Of a DNA stretch of 64,000 nucleotides, positions 33,969-45,200 are shown in pieces. Numbering within the stretch: the stretch's first letter is position 1; each line of letters opens with the position of its first letter. This DNA is from Bombyx mori (taxonomy: Eukaryota > Arthropoda > Insecta > Lepidoptera > Bombycidae). The stretch is taken from contig NC_085107.1 of the NCBI RefSeq assembly GCF_030269925.1, forward strand, positions 1,860,001 through 1,924,000, in the 5' to 3' direction. A program made the translations under genes and the position numbers. The notes beneath the pieces were generated by a model, which was given only the letters and a program-made list of their open reading frames with translations, did not search any database and was not told the DNA's origin.

Positions 33969-36900
33969 GTAAGTTTAATATTATTATTATTTTTTTGTCA
34001 TAAGTGCTAAGGTCTCGAAACGGGGTTGCTCCAGTGTAACTACTAAGTTATATGTATAATACCTACTAGTTCTAGTCTTTTTTTTTTCTACCTAAGCTGA
34101 GAGCTTTGAGAGGCTATTTCAGCGTAAACTTAACTAGTAAGTGAGCTCACGGGGCTCAAACCTGACCACGTTGCTAACACGAACCCTAGTAAGAGCCGTG
34201 CTTCGCAGAATCTACCACTGGATCGGAAACGCGACCCACCGAGAAGATCCGGCGAGAAACTCGGCTGTGTCTGAGGGGGAGTTCTAATCCTGATTCCAAT
34301 ACATACTTAACTCATACTTCATGTCATAGTCTGCTGCTGAAGATATTTGAAAGGCTGATCGATCTTTTGTATCAGATACGGTGACATGTAGCGCGCCTGC
34401 GCAAGATTCAGAGCTCATTTAAAAAAAAGCTAAATTTTGTATTTTGTTCAAAATTTATGTAACTGAACTGATAATAATTTTATTCATACTCCTGGATCCG
34501 TACTTATCGAATAAACAATTCTTGAGAATAATTTCTCATTATCTGAAGTACCTACACTTAAAAAATAAAACAACAACAAATGTCGTAAGAAGTAATTTCG
34601 TATAATTTAGTAAGAAGTCAGCAGCAACAGGAAAAGCTTACACGCGACGCTCCCGTCAACACTTATAGGAATTGCTTCGATAAAATTTTACATGGATTTT
34701 GAATCTTCAATTTTGCTCGAATTACCGATCGATTACACGATTTAGTAGAGCCACTGCAATGTGTATATGTATGCTCTTTAGCGTTTAAATTTACGTATCG
34801 CACCAAAAAATATTAGTCAATTACTCACATTTGTAGAAGGCACCAGACCTCGTGGAAGGTTGTCCATGCGATAGACTGATCAAATCAAGTCGGCTGTTGG
34901 TGGTTGTTGACAAGATTGACCATAAACCGGGAGGAGTGGCGATTTCTCGTGAAGCACATAGCATCTGCCCACAGCAATGATACTAAATGACAACCACGAG
35001 CGCTCTGACAAGAGTGATACGACAAAGAAAGAAAAACTCACATTTGTTTAGGCAATACAATGTTGGTTAAGTTTTTGATTACCGGGTGCATGTCATGGCC
35101 CCTGGAGTCTGGTTATCGGTTCTCATCGACATCACGAAGTGTATACCAACATTGAGGCACAAGATCAAAGTCTCCTTTGTATTCCAGGTTTGACTCTTTA
35201 CTTGGAATTCCAACACTAACCCATGACTGCGACAAAACTAAGCAGGATGCACCTACACGCTTGCACGAATAGGGTGTATTCTGCCGCAAATCCCAACACT
35301 TAGATAACGTATAAAAAAAACATGTATTTCATAGCTCCAATGCAATGTGTACGTACCTAGATAGCGTGCAATTTTTTCACGGCTACTACAACATATGTAT
35401 ATGCTGAGCACTCCAACAACTATTAGCTGGGATGCCTGAAGAGGGATTGCGTATCTGTCAACCAATCAATCACATACAACAGCAGAACAGTATGTGTTAA
35501 TTAATAGCGATTGATAAATCGGACAATTTCATTGGGGCGATTTCATTGCAGATTTCCTTTCGTTCCTTAGTCATTCCTCGTTCTTTGTCCGATAAGGCTA
35601 TGCGATCTGGAGAGCTCCGAGAGTCGCGAGGTCATCCAGTTCCATTACACAACTTGGCCCGACTTCGGAGTGCCGTCTTCTCCTCACGCATTCCTCGAAT
35701 ACTTGAAGAAGATCCGCGATGCTGGCGCTTTGGAGAACGATGTTGGGCCAGCGGTCGTGCATTGCAGCGCCGGCATCGGTCGCTCTGGAACGTTCTGTCT
35801 CGTTGACTCCACTATGGTTATGGTGCGTATTAAGGTGTTTTGATCACGTAACTTTTTATTTTAGTGCTATTCACCTAATTTCATCTTAGAAATTAACTAG
35901 CTGTACCCATCCGTTTCGCTGGGCATTTAAAATTAACATTATTATTTTATCACCCCCACAAAGATTCTCATCATTAACGCCCCCGCAACTGGTGTAGGGA
36001 GTCCGACACTCATATAAATATTAGCCTATCCATTAAGTACATGTATTTTCTACATGGATGCCAAGTTTCAAGTCAATCGGATGCATAGTTCAGTAGTTAT
36101 AACGGAACATCCGTAAAAACCACTGTAGAATTATATTATATTATAGAAAGTAATGTCGTAAATATATTTCGCTATTGCATAGAAAATTGAATGAGCTCAC
36201 GGCAAATCTGGTGTTAAGCGCTTATCGGTACCGAAAGAATATCACAATGTGAATAGTGCCACCAAACTTGAGACATGAGGTCTTAGTTGCATAGTTTAAT
36301 GGCTGATTGAACCTTTCAAACCTGGACGCATGACTGCTTCGTGACAGAAATAAGCAGCATGGAGGCTCAATGTTGAGGAGACACAAGGATTGTTTTAACT
36401 AGAGCAGCCATAAACCGTTTCATTCTCATAATATATTATAAATCTTTTTAATTAGACTCGAAGAACATTATTCATGTTCCACATACAAATCAACAAAACC
36501 GACAATTGTTTTTCTTGATTTATTCCAAACAGATACAAAAGGCCGATGTGAAGTCTATCAACATCGAGCACATTATGCTTGAGATGCGCAAGTATCGCAT
36601 GGGTCTAATTCAGACACCTGATCAGCTGCGTTTCTCGTACGAGGCCATCATCGAGGGGGCGAAGAGGGAGGACCCCAACTACGTAAGTATCGTAGTGGTC
36701 AAAGTACACAGGACTTGATCAACATCACTACATAGTATAAAACAAAGTCGCTTTCTCTGTCCCTATATCTGTCCCTACGTATGCTTAAATCTTTAAAACT
36801 ACGCAAGGGATTTTGATGCGGTTTGTTTTAATAGATAGAGTGATTGAAGAGGAAGATTTATATGTATAATAACATCCATTAAATAGTGGAGAAATCAATA

Positions 36901-39900
36901 ATAAATTACAGTTTCCGAAGCGAAGCGAGGGCGGGTCGCTAGTCTGAAATAAAGGAAAAAGCGCTGCCTTAGGATATGATTTTTAGCTTTACGAATTCTG
37001 TACCCGATAGAGCCTAACGACTTATTTTGCATATAACCCGATGTTAGTCTCGCTAAAACTCGAGAACGGCTGGACCGATTTGGCTAATTTTTTTTGGTCT
37101 TGAATTATTTGTGGAAGTCCAGAGAAGGTTTAAAAGGTAGATAAATATGAAAATTTTTGGAATTAAATAAAAACAACAATTTTGTGTTTCCTTTGATGTG
37201 TCACCCGTCGGAAGGATTCCTTTTGTTTGTTTTAAGTTTATTTTATACTAGCGACCCGCCCTCGCTTCGCTTCGGAAACATTAAAACACACATGAAACAA
37301 AAAAAAAAAAAAAAAAAAAAATTAAAAAAAAGTAGCCTATGTTCATCAGGGACAATGTCGGCTTCTAATGGAAAAAGAATTTTTCAAATCGGTCCAGTAG
37401 TTTCGGAGCCTATTCGAAACAAACAAACAAACAAATCTTTCCTCTTTATAATATTAGTATAGACAAAAGTTTAGGTTTTTTATTTATCGATTGAGGCACT
37501 ACGAAGTCTACCGGGTCAGCTAGTTTTGCATATAACCCGATATTGGCCCTACCTAATAAATTGTTGATAAGTTAATTTTCGTCCGACAGGTACCTTCCAA
37601 TATGGTCGAGAGCGTGTACTCGCCGGTGACTGACGTCGAAGATGATTGTCCTCCTCCGCCTCCTCCGCGCGGTGAGAGCCTCTGTCGCCCTCCTGCTCGT
37701 CCCTTGCCCGCGATTCCTTCAAGCATGTCTCTAGGTAAGGGACCTGACGAACATCAATATACTAACAAGAATCTATATTTCACTCGATCTCTCCGCGGTG
37801 TGCTTAGTACGTGTTTTTTAACGTTCTCGATAGCGTAAAAGTTAACTCATATTTGTATGGAATAGGATCATTTGCCTACGTTTGCCGCTAGGGGCGCTGT
37901 TCCAATTTCATACAAAATTGGCTTAACTTTTACGCTATCGAGAACGTTATGAAACTCGCACCAAGCACAGACGAGACGCGATAATAAAAAAAAACGTTAT
38001 TATTAAAACCTTAAACTCATATGACATCGAAATATTTAAAACTTTAGACACGTAAATAATAAATATATTTAATACGCATTGCATCGACTCACCCTCCGAT
38101 GTAAACTTGTAAATCGGTTGTATTCAAAAAATTATATTGATTAGATTTAACAACGGTAAGAGATTGTCAGTTACAAGTTTTTCGATTTCAAACTTTCAAT
38201 TGGCTGTTAGATAATTTTTTCCAAATCCAAATTATTTTCAAAATTATTCAATTTTTTTTTTACAATTTTTTTATTATTATTGGCACATATAATCTTTTTT
38301 TTTTCTAAATGGAAACGTAGTAACTTTCATCCGAGCTCATACGATTGTCGTGGTGACTAAAATAAAATTAAGACATTATTCATACGAAAACATATAAGTT
38401 ATTTAAAAAAAAACTGTATTTTATTTAGTTAACACGATAAAGAGAGATTCATGCCATTTTTCATGAGTCATGCGAGTACATTACATTATAATAATAAAAA
38501 CATAAAGGATATTATGTTTTCGTGATTACGGGCTGTTAATTCACAGTTGACAGCCCGTCAATAATACCATTGACTTGACAATAACCTGGCCGCATAACGG
38601 CTTCGACAAATTTAAAAAGTTCAAATTTTAAACGTTTATTTCATACTTAACAAAAATAATAATAATAATCAAAATTTTCTTCTGTACGGTCAATGTTAAA
38701 AAGCTTAAATGAATTGAAATTGAATTTTCTTCGCGTGATTAATGACTGTAACGTCATACGTCAACGTTGCAAACTCTAATAATTAAATTAATACATTATA
38801 AAATTTATTTTTACACTACAGTACATGTACTGTGACGTAAAAATGTGTTTTATACGAAAAATAAATTAATTAAATAAAAATAAATTAAAATTAAAATTAA
38901 ATAAATAAATCGTTTATAAAAATATAAATAGCGTGGACCCAATAGCGGAACGTCACAAAAGGACCTCACTTCTCAAATAAAACAACGAACATATCACTTT
39001 TCTGTAATACGAATCTATGTGTGTTTTCTCATAACAATGATAAATAATACGTAATAATTGAAAACATCAGTAAATGAATATCGTATTTAATGTAATTCGT
39101 TGCAAAGCGATATCTGACTCTGTGAATTCTATTATTACATTGTATGAATAATATACTAACGAGTACACGACGAACACACAGGACGGTCTGTACGTCATTT
39201 AGAAAGTTTCGTAAAAAAAATCAGATTTAGATGATCGAAATCAACAATAACTTAGTTTAACATTTAAGGAAAATAAATGAAACAGGGAAACAAAATATCA
39301 CAACGATGTCCTTGTTTTAAAAATATTGATATACAATATTCACTAGTTATTAGCATAAAGAACGTTTATCTGTATATCGATGCTTTTGCAGACAATTTGA
39401 AACACACATTTTATTTGTTGCAAGCTTTGATTACAAGAACCAACCCCGAATTGTCGTTACTACGAAACTAAAAGCTCGTATATTTTTCCGCAAAAATTAA
39501 AAAAATAGCGTCATGAAAAATCTATTTCGAATTTTCATAATATACCCAAATAGGTTTTGTTTAGGGGTTTTGTGTATCTATTACACCTAATCGTCTGCCG
39601 TGTCCGCAATGATATCTCCGTTCTTTAGCTATAATAACACTCCGCTTCAAATAAGTAACCATTCTGAGACTTTAGAACTCATATCTCAAAGTGGGTGGCG
39701 GCATTTACGTTGTAGATGTCTATGGGCTCCGGTAACCACTTAACACCAGGTGGGCAGTCAGCTCATTCATCCATATAAATAAATAAAATCATTAATAGGG
39801 AACTAATTCGTTTTGTATCTTTTGTACACACGCAGACTGTTTCTGCATTCGAAAAAGAAAGTAGGATTGAGTTTTTATTCATGAGCGCTCATGTACCGGT

Positions 39901-42221
39901 AACCGAACCATTATATCGCTGCATAGTTTAAATGTCGAATTTAATGTTGTATGCGCGAGTAATTATGCATTTTCATATAAATAACAGGCCCGTAGCGTTA
40001 CACGATCGGGAATGGTCACTGGTTTGACGTACGTTTCAGTGTTGCCGCGAACTGTTTCATGTTAATCGAGCCGCGTGCCTGTTTCGGTGTTGTGTCTATA
40101 CGCATAAGGTGCAAAATTGGGTAGCCTTTTTAATGGCTATATGTGTTTTCTGAATTTAAAACCTAAATTAAAGAGAGAAAAGGCTATTTCACGTTGAACT
40201 TCAAAGATAGATCAATCCGTTCTCGAACCACGCTTCGTTATTTTTAACACAGAATAGTAATGCATTTATTTATTAATGAGACATCGTACATATTTGTTGA
40301 ATTCAGTAGAGTCGTGAACACCCAGTCAACTGGTCACGGAATGCGCTTTCTTATTATTATTATTATGATTATTATTATTTATAAATAATATTTTTTTATT
40401 TGACCTTTATATTTTATTCGTTTTATTACAAGTATTCTTATTAATTTGTATTGTTATGATTTAGCTCGACCAGATGGCGCGAGTGGAATCGACTAAAGCG
40501 TGGCTCGCGAACCGTAGTTAGAGTTATTTTTTCATAACAATTGTACTGTGTTGCCTGCCGATCTATCATTGGAGTGTAACGTTAATTTCGCGCCTTGTGT
40601 TTTGTTCTTTCAAACGTTCTTTCACGTTTGATTTTTTTACAGGCGATCACCTGAGCGCTCCCGTCGAGTCTTCGAGCTCTGACGAATGTCCCCCCACTCC
40701 CCCAGAATTAGAACTACCGCCCTTCTCTTCAGCCGACGAAGATGAAGAACAGTCCGCCGTCCAGCCCGAGAGGTATCAGTGCTGATCAATTCCGTTATTA
40801 CTAACCGTTGTGTTTAGTTGACGACACAATCATCGCTTTTAATTATTATTCTCATAATCCTCTCGCAGGTCTGCTGGAAGAGATTTCTTAAAGAAATAAG
40901 CAGTGCCTTTGTACATAATTTTTCTATTACTCTGTACTATGTCTTCGTTTTTGTGAAAAAAAAAAAAAACATAAACATAGTTTCCGAGGAAGATTACCTA
41001 ATAGACAGGATCTAACTATTTCAAAACAATCAAAAAATTTCTAGCCGAGATACATATTCACGAAGGAATCAAAATAAAACTTGGAGAATGCAAAAAAATA
41101 CACAATAAACCAAAGGTAAATTGGTACTGAAACAACACTAAGAAATACCAAAGTCCTGCTCATTTGTACTACGAAGCACCCATGCGTTCTTGTTCGAGAA
41201 GTAACAACCCAATCCAAACGCCCACCACGTCTAACCATTGTTCAATACGGCTTCTGGTAACTGGCCAATATTTGAATCGTAAATTGTTTGCCCTCCTAAG
41301 TTTCGATCGGCTTACTTGGCAAGTTGACACCACGGTCCGTGAAAACCAGTATTGCCAATACATTGACGGAATTTCCCTCGAAGACTTGTGTATTCTTATT
41401 TATGCACAAATTACTATTATATTTATTATCTGTGGTTTTGACAAAGGCTATCGTGATGAGCAGGGCCGCATTTAAACTTAATGCCGCTCCTGGGCACCGG
41501 CAAAAAAATCCGCCCCAAAACCCCCTAACAATTTTATTTAAACTTGTAGTTTATATCGACGCTTGAAAGGCAATCGTGACTAAGCGACAATGCGTGAACT
41601 TTACTGTAGACTAATTTAAAGTTGAAATTAATTTAAAATATACCTGAGAAATACCTGAAAAAATTCTATTTTAACGAATCTAGCTGCAGGATTGAAATTA
41701 TTTTAATAGACCTAGAAATATATTTTTTTTGCGCATCGAATATGGTTATTGCCTATCATTTATGTATAAAGCAGTTATTGTCGCTTAGTCACGTTTGCCT
41801 TTCAAGCATCGGTATATGTATTTTATTTCAAAAAATTAAAATAACCAGTTTATTGCAGAAACTTTATTATATATTTCAGAAACATAATTTTTTTTTTTTT
41901 TTTTCTATCAGTTATAAATGTTTTTCAATTTCAAAATTTTGCCGCCATGGGTACTTGCCCCGACGGCCCCTAGTGTAAATCCACCGCTGGTGATGAGACG
42001 TAAAGGCGATGCTTGTTGTTTCCAGCAGCAGCGGCGCCAAGACGGAGACACTGCGCCGTCGTCGCATCCGCGAGCTGTCCGAGCGCGTCTCTCTGATGAA
42101 GCGACGGGCCCGCGACGCCGAACGATGGCACAACCTCAAGAGGTCTCTCTACAAACCCCTCACGATCACCTTCGGCTTCATCCTCGCCGGCATTGTCATT
42201 TATTCATACGTCAAACACTAA
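33706..42221 (+). CDS. Ptp61F: Non-receptor protein tyrosine phosphatase, PTP1B/Ptp61F type (six 3' exons)
   Basis: This is the 3' part of a classical cytosolic tyrosine phosphatase that removes phosphate from phosphotyrosine in signalling proteins. I join six exons: 33706-33968, 35597-35822, 36533-36682, 37590-37734, 40643-40772 and 42026-42221. All have AG/GT borders and compatible phases, and together give 369 residues and a stop. In order they carry YILTQGP and [10 protein letters not shown], the WPD loop (TTWPDFGVP), the P-loop [12 protein letters not shown] with the nucleophilic Cys and Arg, the [20 protein letters not shown]-loop helix, a proline-rich linker and a hydrophobic tail. Domain order and tail anchor match PTP1B/TC-PTP and fly Ptp61F, which is known to bind the adaptor Dock through prolines. 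The first Met at 33706 is internal, because an acceptor precedes it and the family's N-terminal ~100 residues (including the pTyr-recognition loop) are missing. Those exons were not found upstream. Family assignment is firm; the ortholog symbol is likely. Confidence 0.9.
34079..34285 (+). mobile_element. Family B copy in phosphatase intron A
   Basis: CTGAGAGCTTTGAGAGGCTA through GGAAACGCGACCCACCGAGA and GATCCGGCGAGAAACTCGG matches 22521-22710 closely. Confidence 0.8.
34845..35035 (+). pseudogene. Non-LTR reverse transcriptase C-terminal fragment in phosphatase intron A
   Basis: The frame [10 protein letters not shown], then [11 protein letters not shown] and later [13 protein letters not shown], resembles the end of LINE polymerases (RPRGRQPMRWSDQI...). 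Contains stops. Confidence 0.6.
35597..35822 (+). CDS. Ptp61F: Phosphatase exon B (WPD loop and catalytic P-loop)
   Basis: This is the catalytic exon. It reads [19 protein letters not shown] and then the WPD loop, with the active-site sequence HCSAGIGRS at 35760-35786, and ends STMVM before GTGCGT. I placed the acceptor after GATAAG at 35596 because it restores the Lys split from exon A and gives [10 protein letters not shown], which looks like the family. The AG at 35550-35551 would run into a stop. The start is therefore inferred, while the rest is clear. Confidence 0.9.
35897..36147 (-). mobile_element. Helitron-like repeat in phosphatase intron B
   Basis: It begins CTAGCTGTACCCATCCG and ends TTATATTATAGA (complement of a TCTATAAT... 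start). It shares most of its length with 26950-27162, including TCAAGTCAATCGGATGCAT and TAACGGAACATCCGTAAAAA. Confidence 0.65.
36189..36372 (-). mobile_element. Degenerate SINE body in phosphatase intron B
   Basis: GAGCTCACGGCAAATCTGGT, CACCAAACTTGAGACATGAG and CATGACTGCTTCGTGACAGA follow the body landmarks in complementary order. Old copy. Confidence 0.65.
36533..36682 (+). CDS. Ptp61F: Phosphatase exon C (Q-loop helix)
   Basis: The exon is 150 bp, exactly 50 codons, phase 0 on both sides, preceded by CCAAACAG and followed by GTAAGT. It encodes [20 protein letters not shown], then [20 protein letters not shown] and [10 protein letters not shown], the conserved end of the PTP1B-type catalytic domain. 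The Gln residues of GLIQTPDQ belong to the catalytic Q-loop region of the family. Confidence 0.93.
36732..36942 (+). mobile_element. Helitron 3' fragment in phosphatase intron C
   Basis: It ends GGCGGGTCGCTAG followed by T, the Helitron 3' signature, preceded by the GC-rich GAAGCGAAGCGAGG hairpin-like run. The 5' end is not clear. Confidence 0.6.
37248..37463 (-). mobile_element. Short Helitron in phosphatase intron C
   Basis: CTAGCGACCCGCCCTCGC at one end and the complement of TCTATACTAATATTATAAAG at the other. A run of about 22 A lies inside near 37300-37321. The GC-rich end is the complement of the end at 36942. Confidence 0.75.
37590..37734 (+). CDS. Ptp61F: Phosphatase exon D (proline-rich linker)
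   Basis: This 145-bp exon lies between GTCCGACAG and a GTAAGG donor. It encodes [19 protein letters not shown] followed by [10 protein letters not shown] and [15 protein letters not shown]. The PxxP motifs fit SH3 ligands; known family members (PTP1B with p130Cas, fly Ptp61F with Dock) use such a segment. Binding here is inferred from the motif only. A 171-bp MITE starts 65 bp after the donor. Confidence 0.85.
37799..37969. mobile_element. ~170-bp MITE, copy 1 (phosphatase intron D)
   Basis: The ~45-bp inverted ends are TGTGCTTAGTACGTG... and ...CTCGCACCAAGCACA, with AACGTTCTCGATAGCGTAAA exactly inverted inside. The core reads GCCGCTAGGGGCGCTGTT at 37884-37901. The second copy is at 52899-53066. 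I see no clear target duplication. Confidence 0.85.
37970..39659. other. Phosphatase intron D, AT-rich
   Basis: Nothing recognised apart from a short hairpin at 38527-38557 (ACGGGCTGT ... ACAGCCCGT). No alternative exon was evident. Confidence 0.45.
39660..39790 (+). mobile_element. Silkworm-type SINE body, 5'-truncated, phosphatase intron D
   Basis: Contains CTGAGACTTTAGAACTCATA to CATCCATATAAATAAATAAAA, the 3' half of the body. Confidence 0.85.
40643..40772 (+). CDS. Ptp61F: Phosphatase exon E (acidic/proline-rich linker)
   Basis: The exon follows GATTTTTTTACAG and ends at GTATCA. It encodes [20 protein letters not shown], then [20 protein letters not shown] and QPE plus a split codon. 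It is a low-complexity acidic and Pro/Ser-rich linker. If the donor is not used, translation continues only four codons (R-Y-Q-C) to TGA at 40783-40785. Intron retention would therefore make a short form without the membrane anchor. Confidence 0.8.
41461..41989. mobile_element. hAT-type element next to the phosphatase last exon
   Basis: It starts CAGGGCCGCATTTAAAC and ends GTGTAAATCCACCGCTG, an imperfect inverted pair (CAGxGGxGxATTTA). A perfect 8-bp duplication GTGATGAG lies at 41453-41460 and 41990-41997. It is non-coding and contains a nested Tc1/mariner-type MITE at 41554-41814. Confidence 0.88.
41554..41814. mobile_element. Tc1/mariner-type MITE nested in the hAT element
   Basis: Inverted ends of ~38 bp share GCTTGAAAGGCAA(T/A)CGTGAC and TAAGCGACAAT on both arms (near 41559-41594 and 41774-41809). 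TA flanks both ends (41552-41553, 41815-41816). Confidence 0.8.
42026..42221 (+). CDS. Ptp61F: Phosphatase terminal exon F (ER tail anchor)
   Basis: The last coding exon encodes a Ser run, a very basic stretch ([19 protein letters not shown]), then [20 protein letters not shown] and TAA. The ~17-residue hydrophobic segment at the extreme C-terminus fits the tail anchor that holds PTP1B-type enzymes on the cytosolic face of the ER. The acceptor TTTCCAG (ending 42025) is followed by two further in-frame CAG acceptors (ending 42028 and 42031). A nested transposon ends at 41989, so only 36 bp separate it from the exon, including the 8-bp target duplication. Confidence 0.9.
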
Positions 42222-45200
42222 TCAAACACTAATGCAATTACATAAAACAAACTCGATACACCTGGAGGAAAATACGCGCCGGAGCGTTCGCGTATAGCAA
42301 AGCATAATAGCGCGAAATTCGACGTTGACTATCACATAAATAAGTTAGAGATGCCAGCTCAAACGTTTTTCCCTAAATATAGGAAAAAAAAGAACCAAAA
42401 ATTATTTTCTAGGGGAAATATGTGTTTGATAAACGAAGGAGCATGGAATTGAACGTCATATAGAAGATATGTCCTTCATCGAATAGTAATTGGCAACAGT
42501 GATTGCACCGAAGTAGGAGCATCGGTTTTTGTATAACTCGCACGATGCGGTGGGATGCTACTCTAGGTTCAATCACTGAAACCCTTTAATCTAAACCGCT
42601 AACTTATACGCGAAGGCTCCCGGTCAATCCTTTACGAAATGGTTATCTTTACTTTTCAATTTGTTCGTCGGCAATCAATCGAGAACACTGTGTTGTGACG
42701 AAATACGAGGACTCTGTCTGCCTTGCGTTACTCCTTCGAATGTCAAAACAACAACAAATTGTTAAATATTTAAGTATAAAAACGAAACGCAGAGTTAATG
42801 TCGTTTTGTTGGCAACACACGGCCGCCATAGTAGCGAGGTGACCATTTTGATACTTTTATAAATGAAATAATCACGCCGTTTCGGTATAAAGCTAGAGCT
42901 GTGATTCCTTCTTTTTTTAACGAGTTATCGTATTTTATTAATTTTAATTTATATATATTTTTTATCAACTCATTTGGTCGTATATTATTCTTATTAAATA
43001 AAAAAGAAACTTGTCAGCATTACGATAATTCATAACTCTACAGTTTATATACTTTAAAATCAAAAGCTTGAAATTTACTCTTTGTTACGGTAATACAATA
43101 TATTTGTATCTCATTCGACAAAACTAAGAGAAGGCAAATAGAAAACGTAAAACAAAAAATAGTTAAAACAAACATTGATCACTAAAAAAAGTTATTCCAG
43201 TATAAATACAACCCCGTGACGTCACTTGACAGTTCCGAATGTAACGTGGTCCTTTAAAAAACACCAAGACGAAGTCAGTATGAAAACTTCCACGGCTTTA
43301 ATTAACTTATATATTAGAGAAATAGCGTAACCAAGAAAATGTGTTTTCTTCGTTTTAGAGAAATTTTAAACTAGGGCGCCTTAATGACTATTTCTCTATC
43401 CATTTGGGCCGTTTAAATTACGTTTCACTGAACTAATTAATTGCGGCTGATAAATAAATTGCTAATTTAAAAAACAAATAAGCGTGGAAACAAACACAAA
43501 TGCATCACAAAACAACATTGAAATAATTATTTGTATCATTTGGTTAAATGGAAAAAAAAATAAAGCATGTAACATAATATACTATAAAACATTTTTGGAA
43601 TTACTCATGAAGCAAATTTTACTAAATCAGCTAACGTAATTTATATCGTTTAGTTTAACCCAAACTTTGAATGAAGAATTTTGAATTTTGAAGAATTTTT
43701 TTATAACACAGTTCGCTGCTGATTGGTAGCATAGTGGAATGGTTCTGTGAATGCCTAGAAACGATTTAATATTCGACTTTAGTTATAGGTTATATTTTAA
43801 ATTAACTTTATTGTTTGTAAAAAAAACTTTGACAATAACTATATCCGACATGAAATCACGGATTTATAGTAGTACCGGATTGCGCATTTTCATTGACCAT
43901 TCGAATTTATACCCTCAGTGGTAATGTTAAAGCTTTACTGTATATTACATGTGCAGTTAGAAAATCGGGTCAGGTGAGAAGTCCCGAAGCAGTATTGTGT
44001 TCTTATCTAACAAGTTGCCTTCCCTAGTAAATCCTAAGTAAAATATTCTTTGAGTTTTTTTTAATCGAAATTTTTTAATACGTTTTACAAAAATACATAT
44101 TTTTCTTTTTTTAAATTAAACCTAGTATCGTCAAAGAATGTAGGTTTTATTATTTATTTATTTTTTTAATTAACGAAAATCCAGGAAATCATAATGTTTT
44201 TCATAAAGATAAAATCAAAGTGGATAGCTGTTTTTGGCATCAACGTTTGAAGCCGTTGATGATGATAGCGTTTCATAAATGTTATTCTCAAATTTAAAAT
44301 GTTAGATATTTACTGCTTTAACCTGATTACGACTTATCTCTTTACAGGATAGCTGTTTTCGTTGAATAATTTTATAGTAGGGTGACCATAACTCATGGCG
44401 CTGTCTGGATCACTATCGATAATATACTGTGACCAATTTATATTCTAGTTGATTCACAAAAATATATACAAATAAAAATCGAAATTAAGCGAAACTATCT
44501 TAAATTAACTATATTCAACAGATTTTTCCGATCTGAACAAAGATATACAATATAATAGTAAATATAGTTATATACCAAATTATTTAGTTACAAAAAAGGT
44601 TTCAGTGTAAAAAAGAAACTTATTAATTTTTTTTTTGGTATAGAATTATATGACTAATTAATAACTAACGCATTAACCTCGTGAAACCTGAACATAAAAG
44701 GAAACATAAATAATTATCAAACACGCCTCAAGTTTCGGGCACAGTGTAAAAATCTAACAATATTAAAAAAAAAAAAAAACATAAACAAATAATATAATTA
44801 AACTAGATAAAACTAAAAAGACAATAATATTACAGTAGCAGTAGTTAATAAATAATATAATTGTTAGAAAGTACGAACGATTCGTGGGCAACCTATTAGA
44901 AAGAGATGCATTACCACTTTCGAACCTCTCATTCGACTGATTTTTATAATTTAACTGCAATGTTTAGTTGCATTACCAGCTAAAGCATAAAATGAATTAA
45001 ACATTTTTAGTTAATTCTGATTCAAAAACTCATTACATTTAATGATGTCCATTAAAATTTAAGCGCTCTGTCGATTTAATAAAATATCGGTAGACCGACA
45101 TTATCGAAAGCGGATAACGACAGTCCGTCGCGTAATTATGATAATTTATACAAACAATCTCTCAAAATATTTTTGAGTGGATTAATAAATCTTAATAATA

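Noticed and set aside
35551..35596. Acceptor after TTTCATTGCAG (35541-35551) as the start of phosphatase exon B
   Set aside because: The frame fixed by exon A reaches TAG within seven codons; the acceptor at 35596 restores the family sequence.
44381..44420. AGGGTGACCATAACTCATGG as a hAT end
   Set aside because: No inverted partner or target duplication was found nearby.
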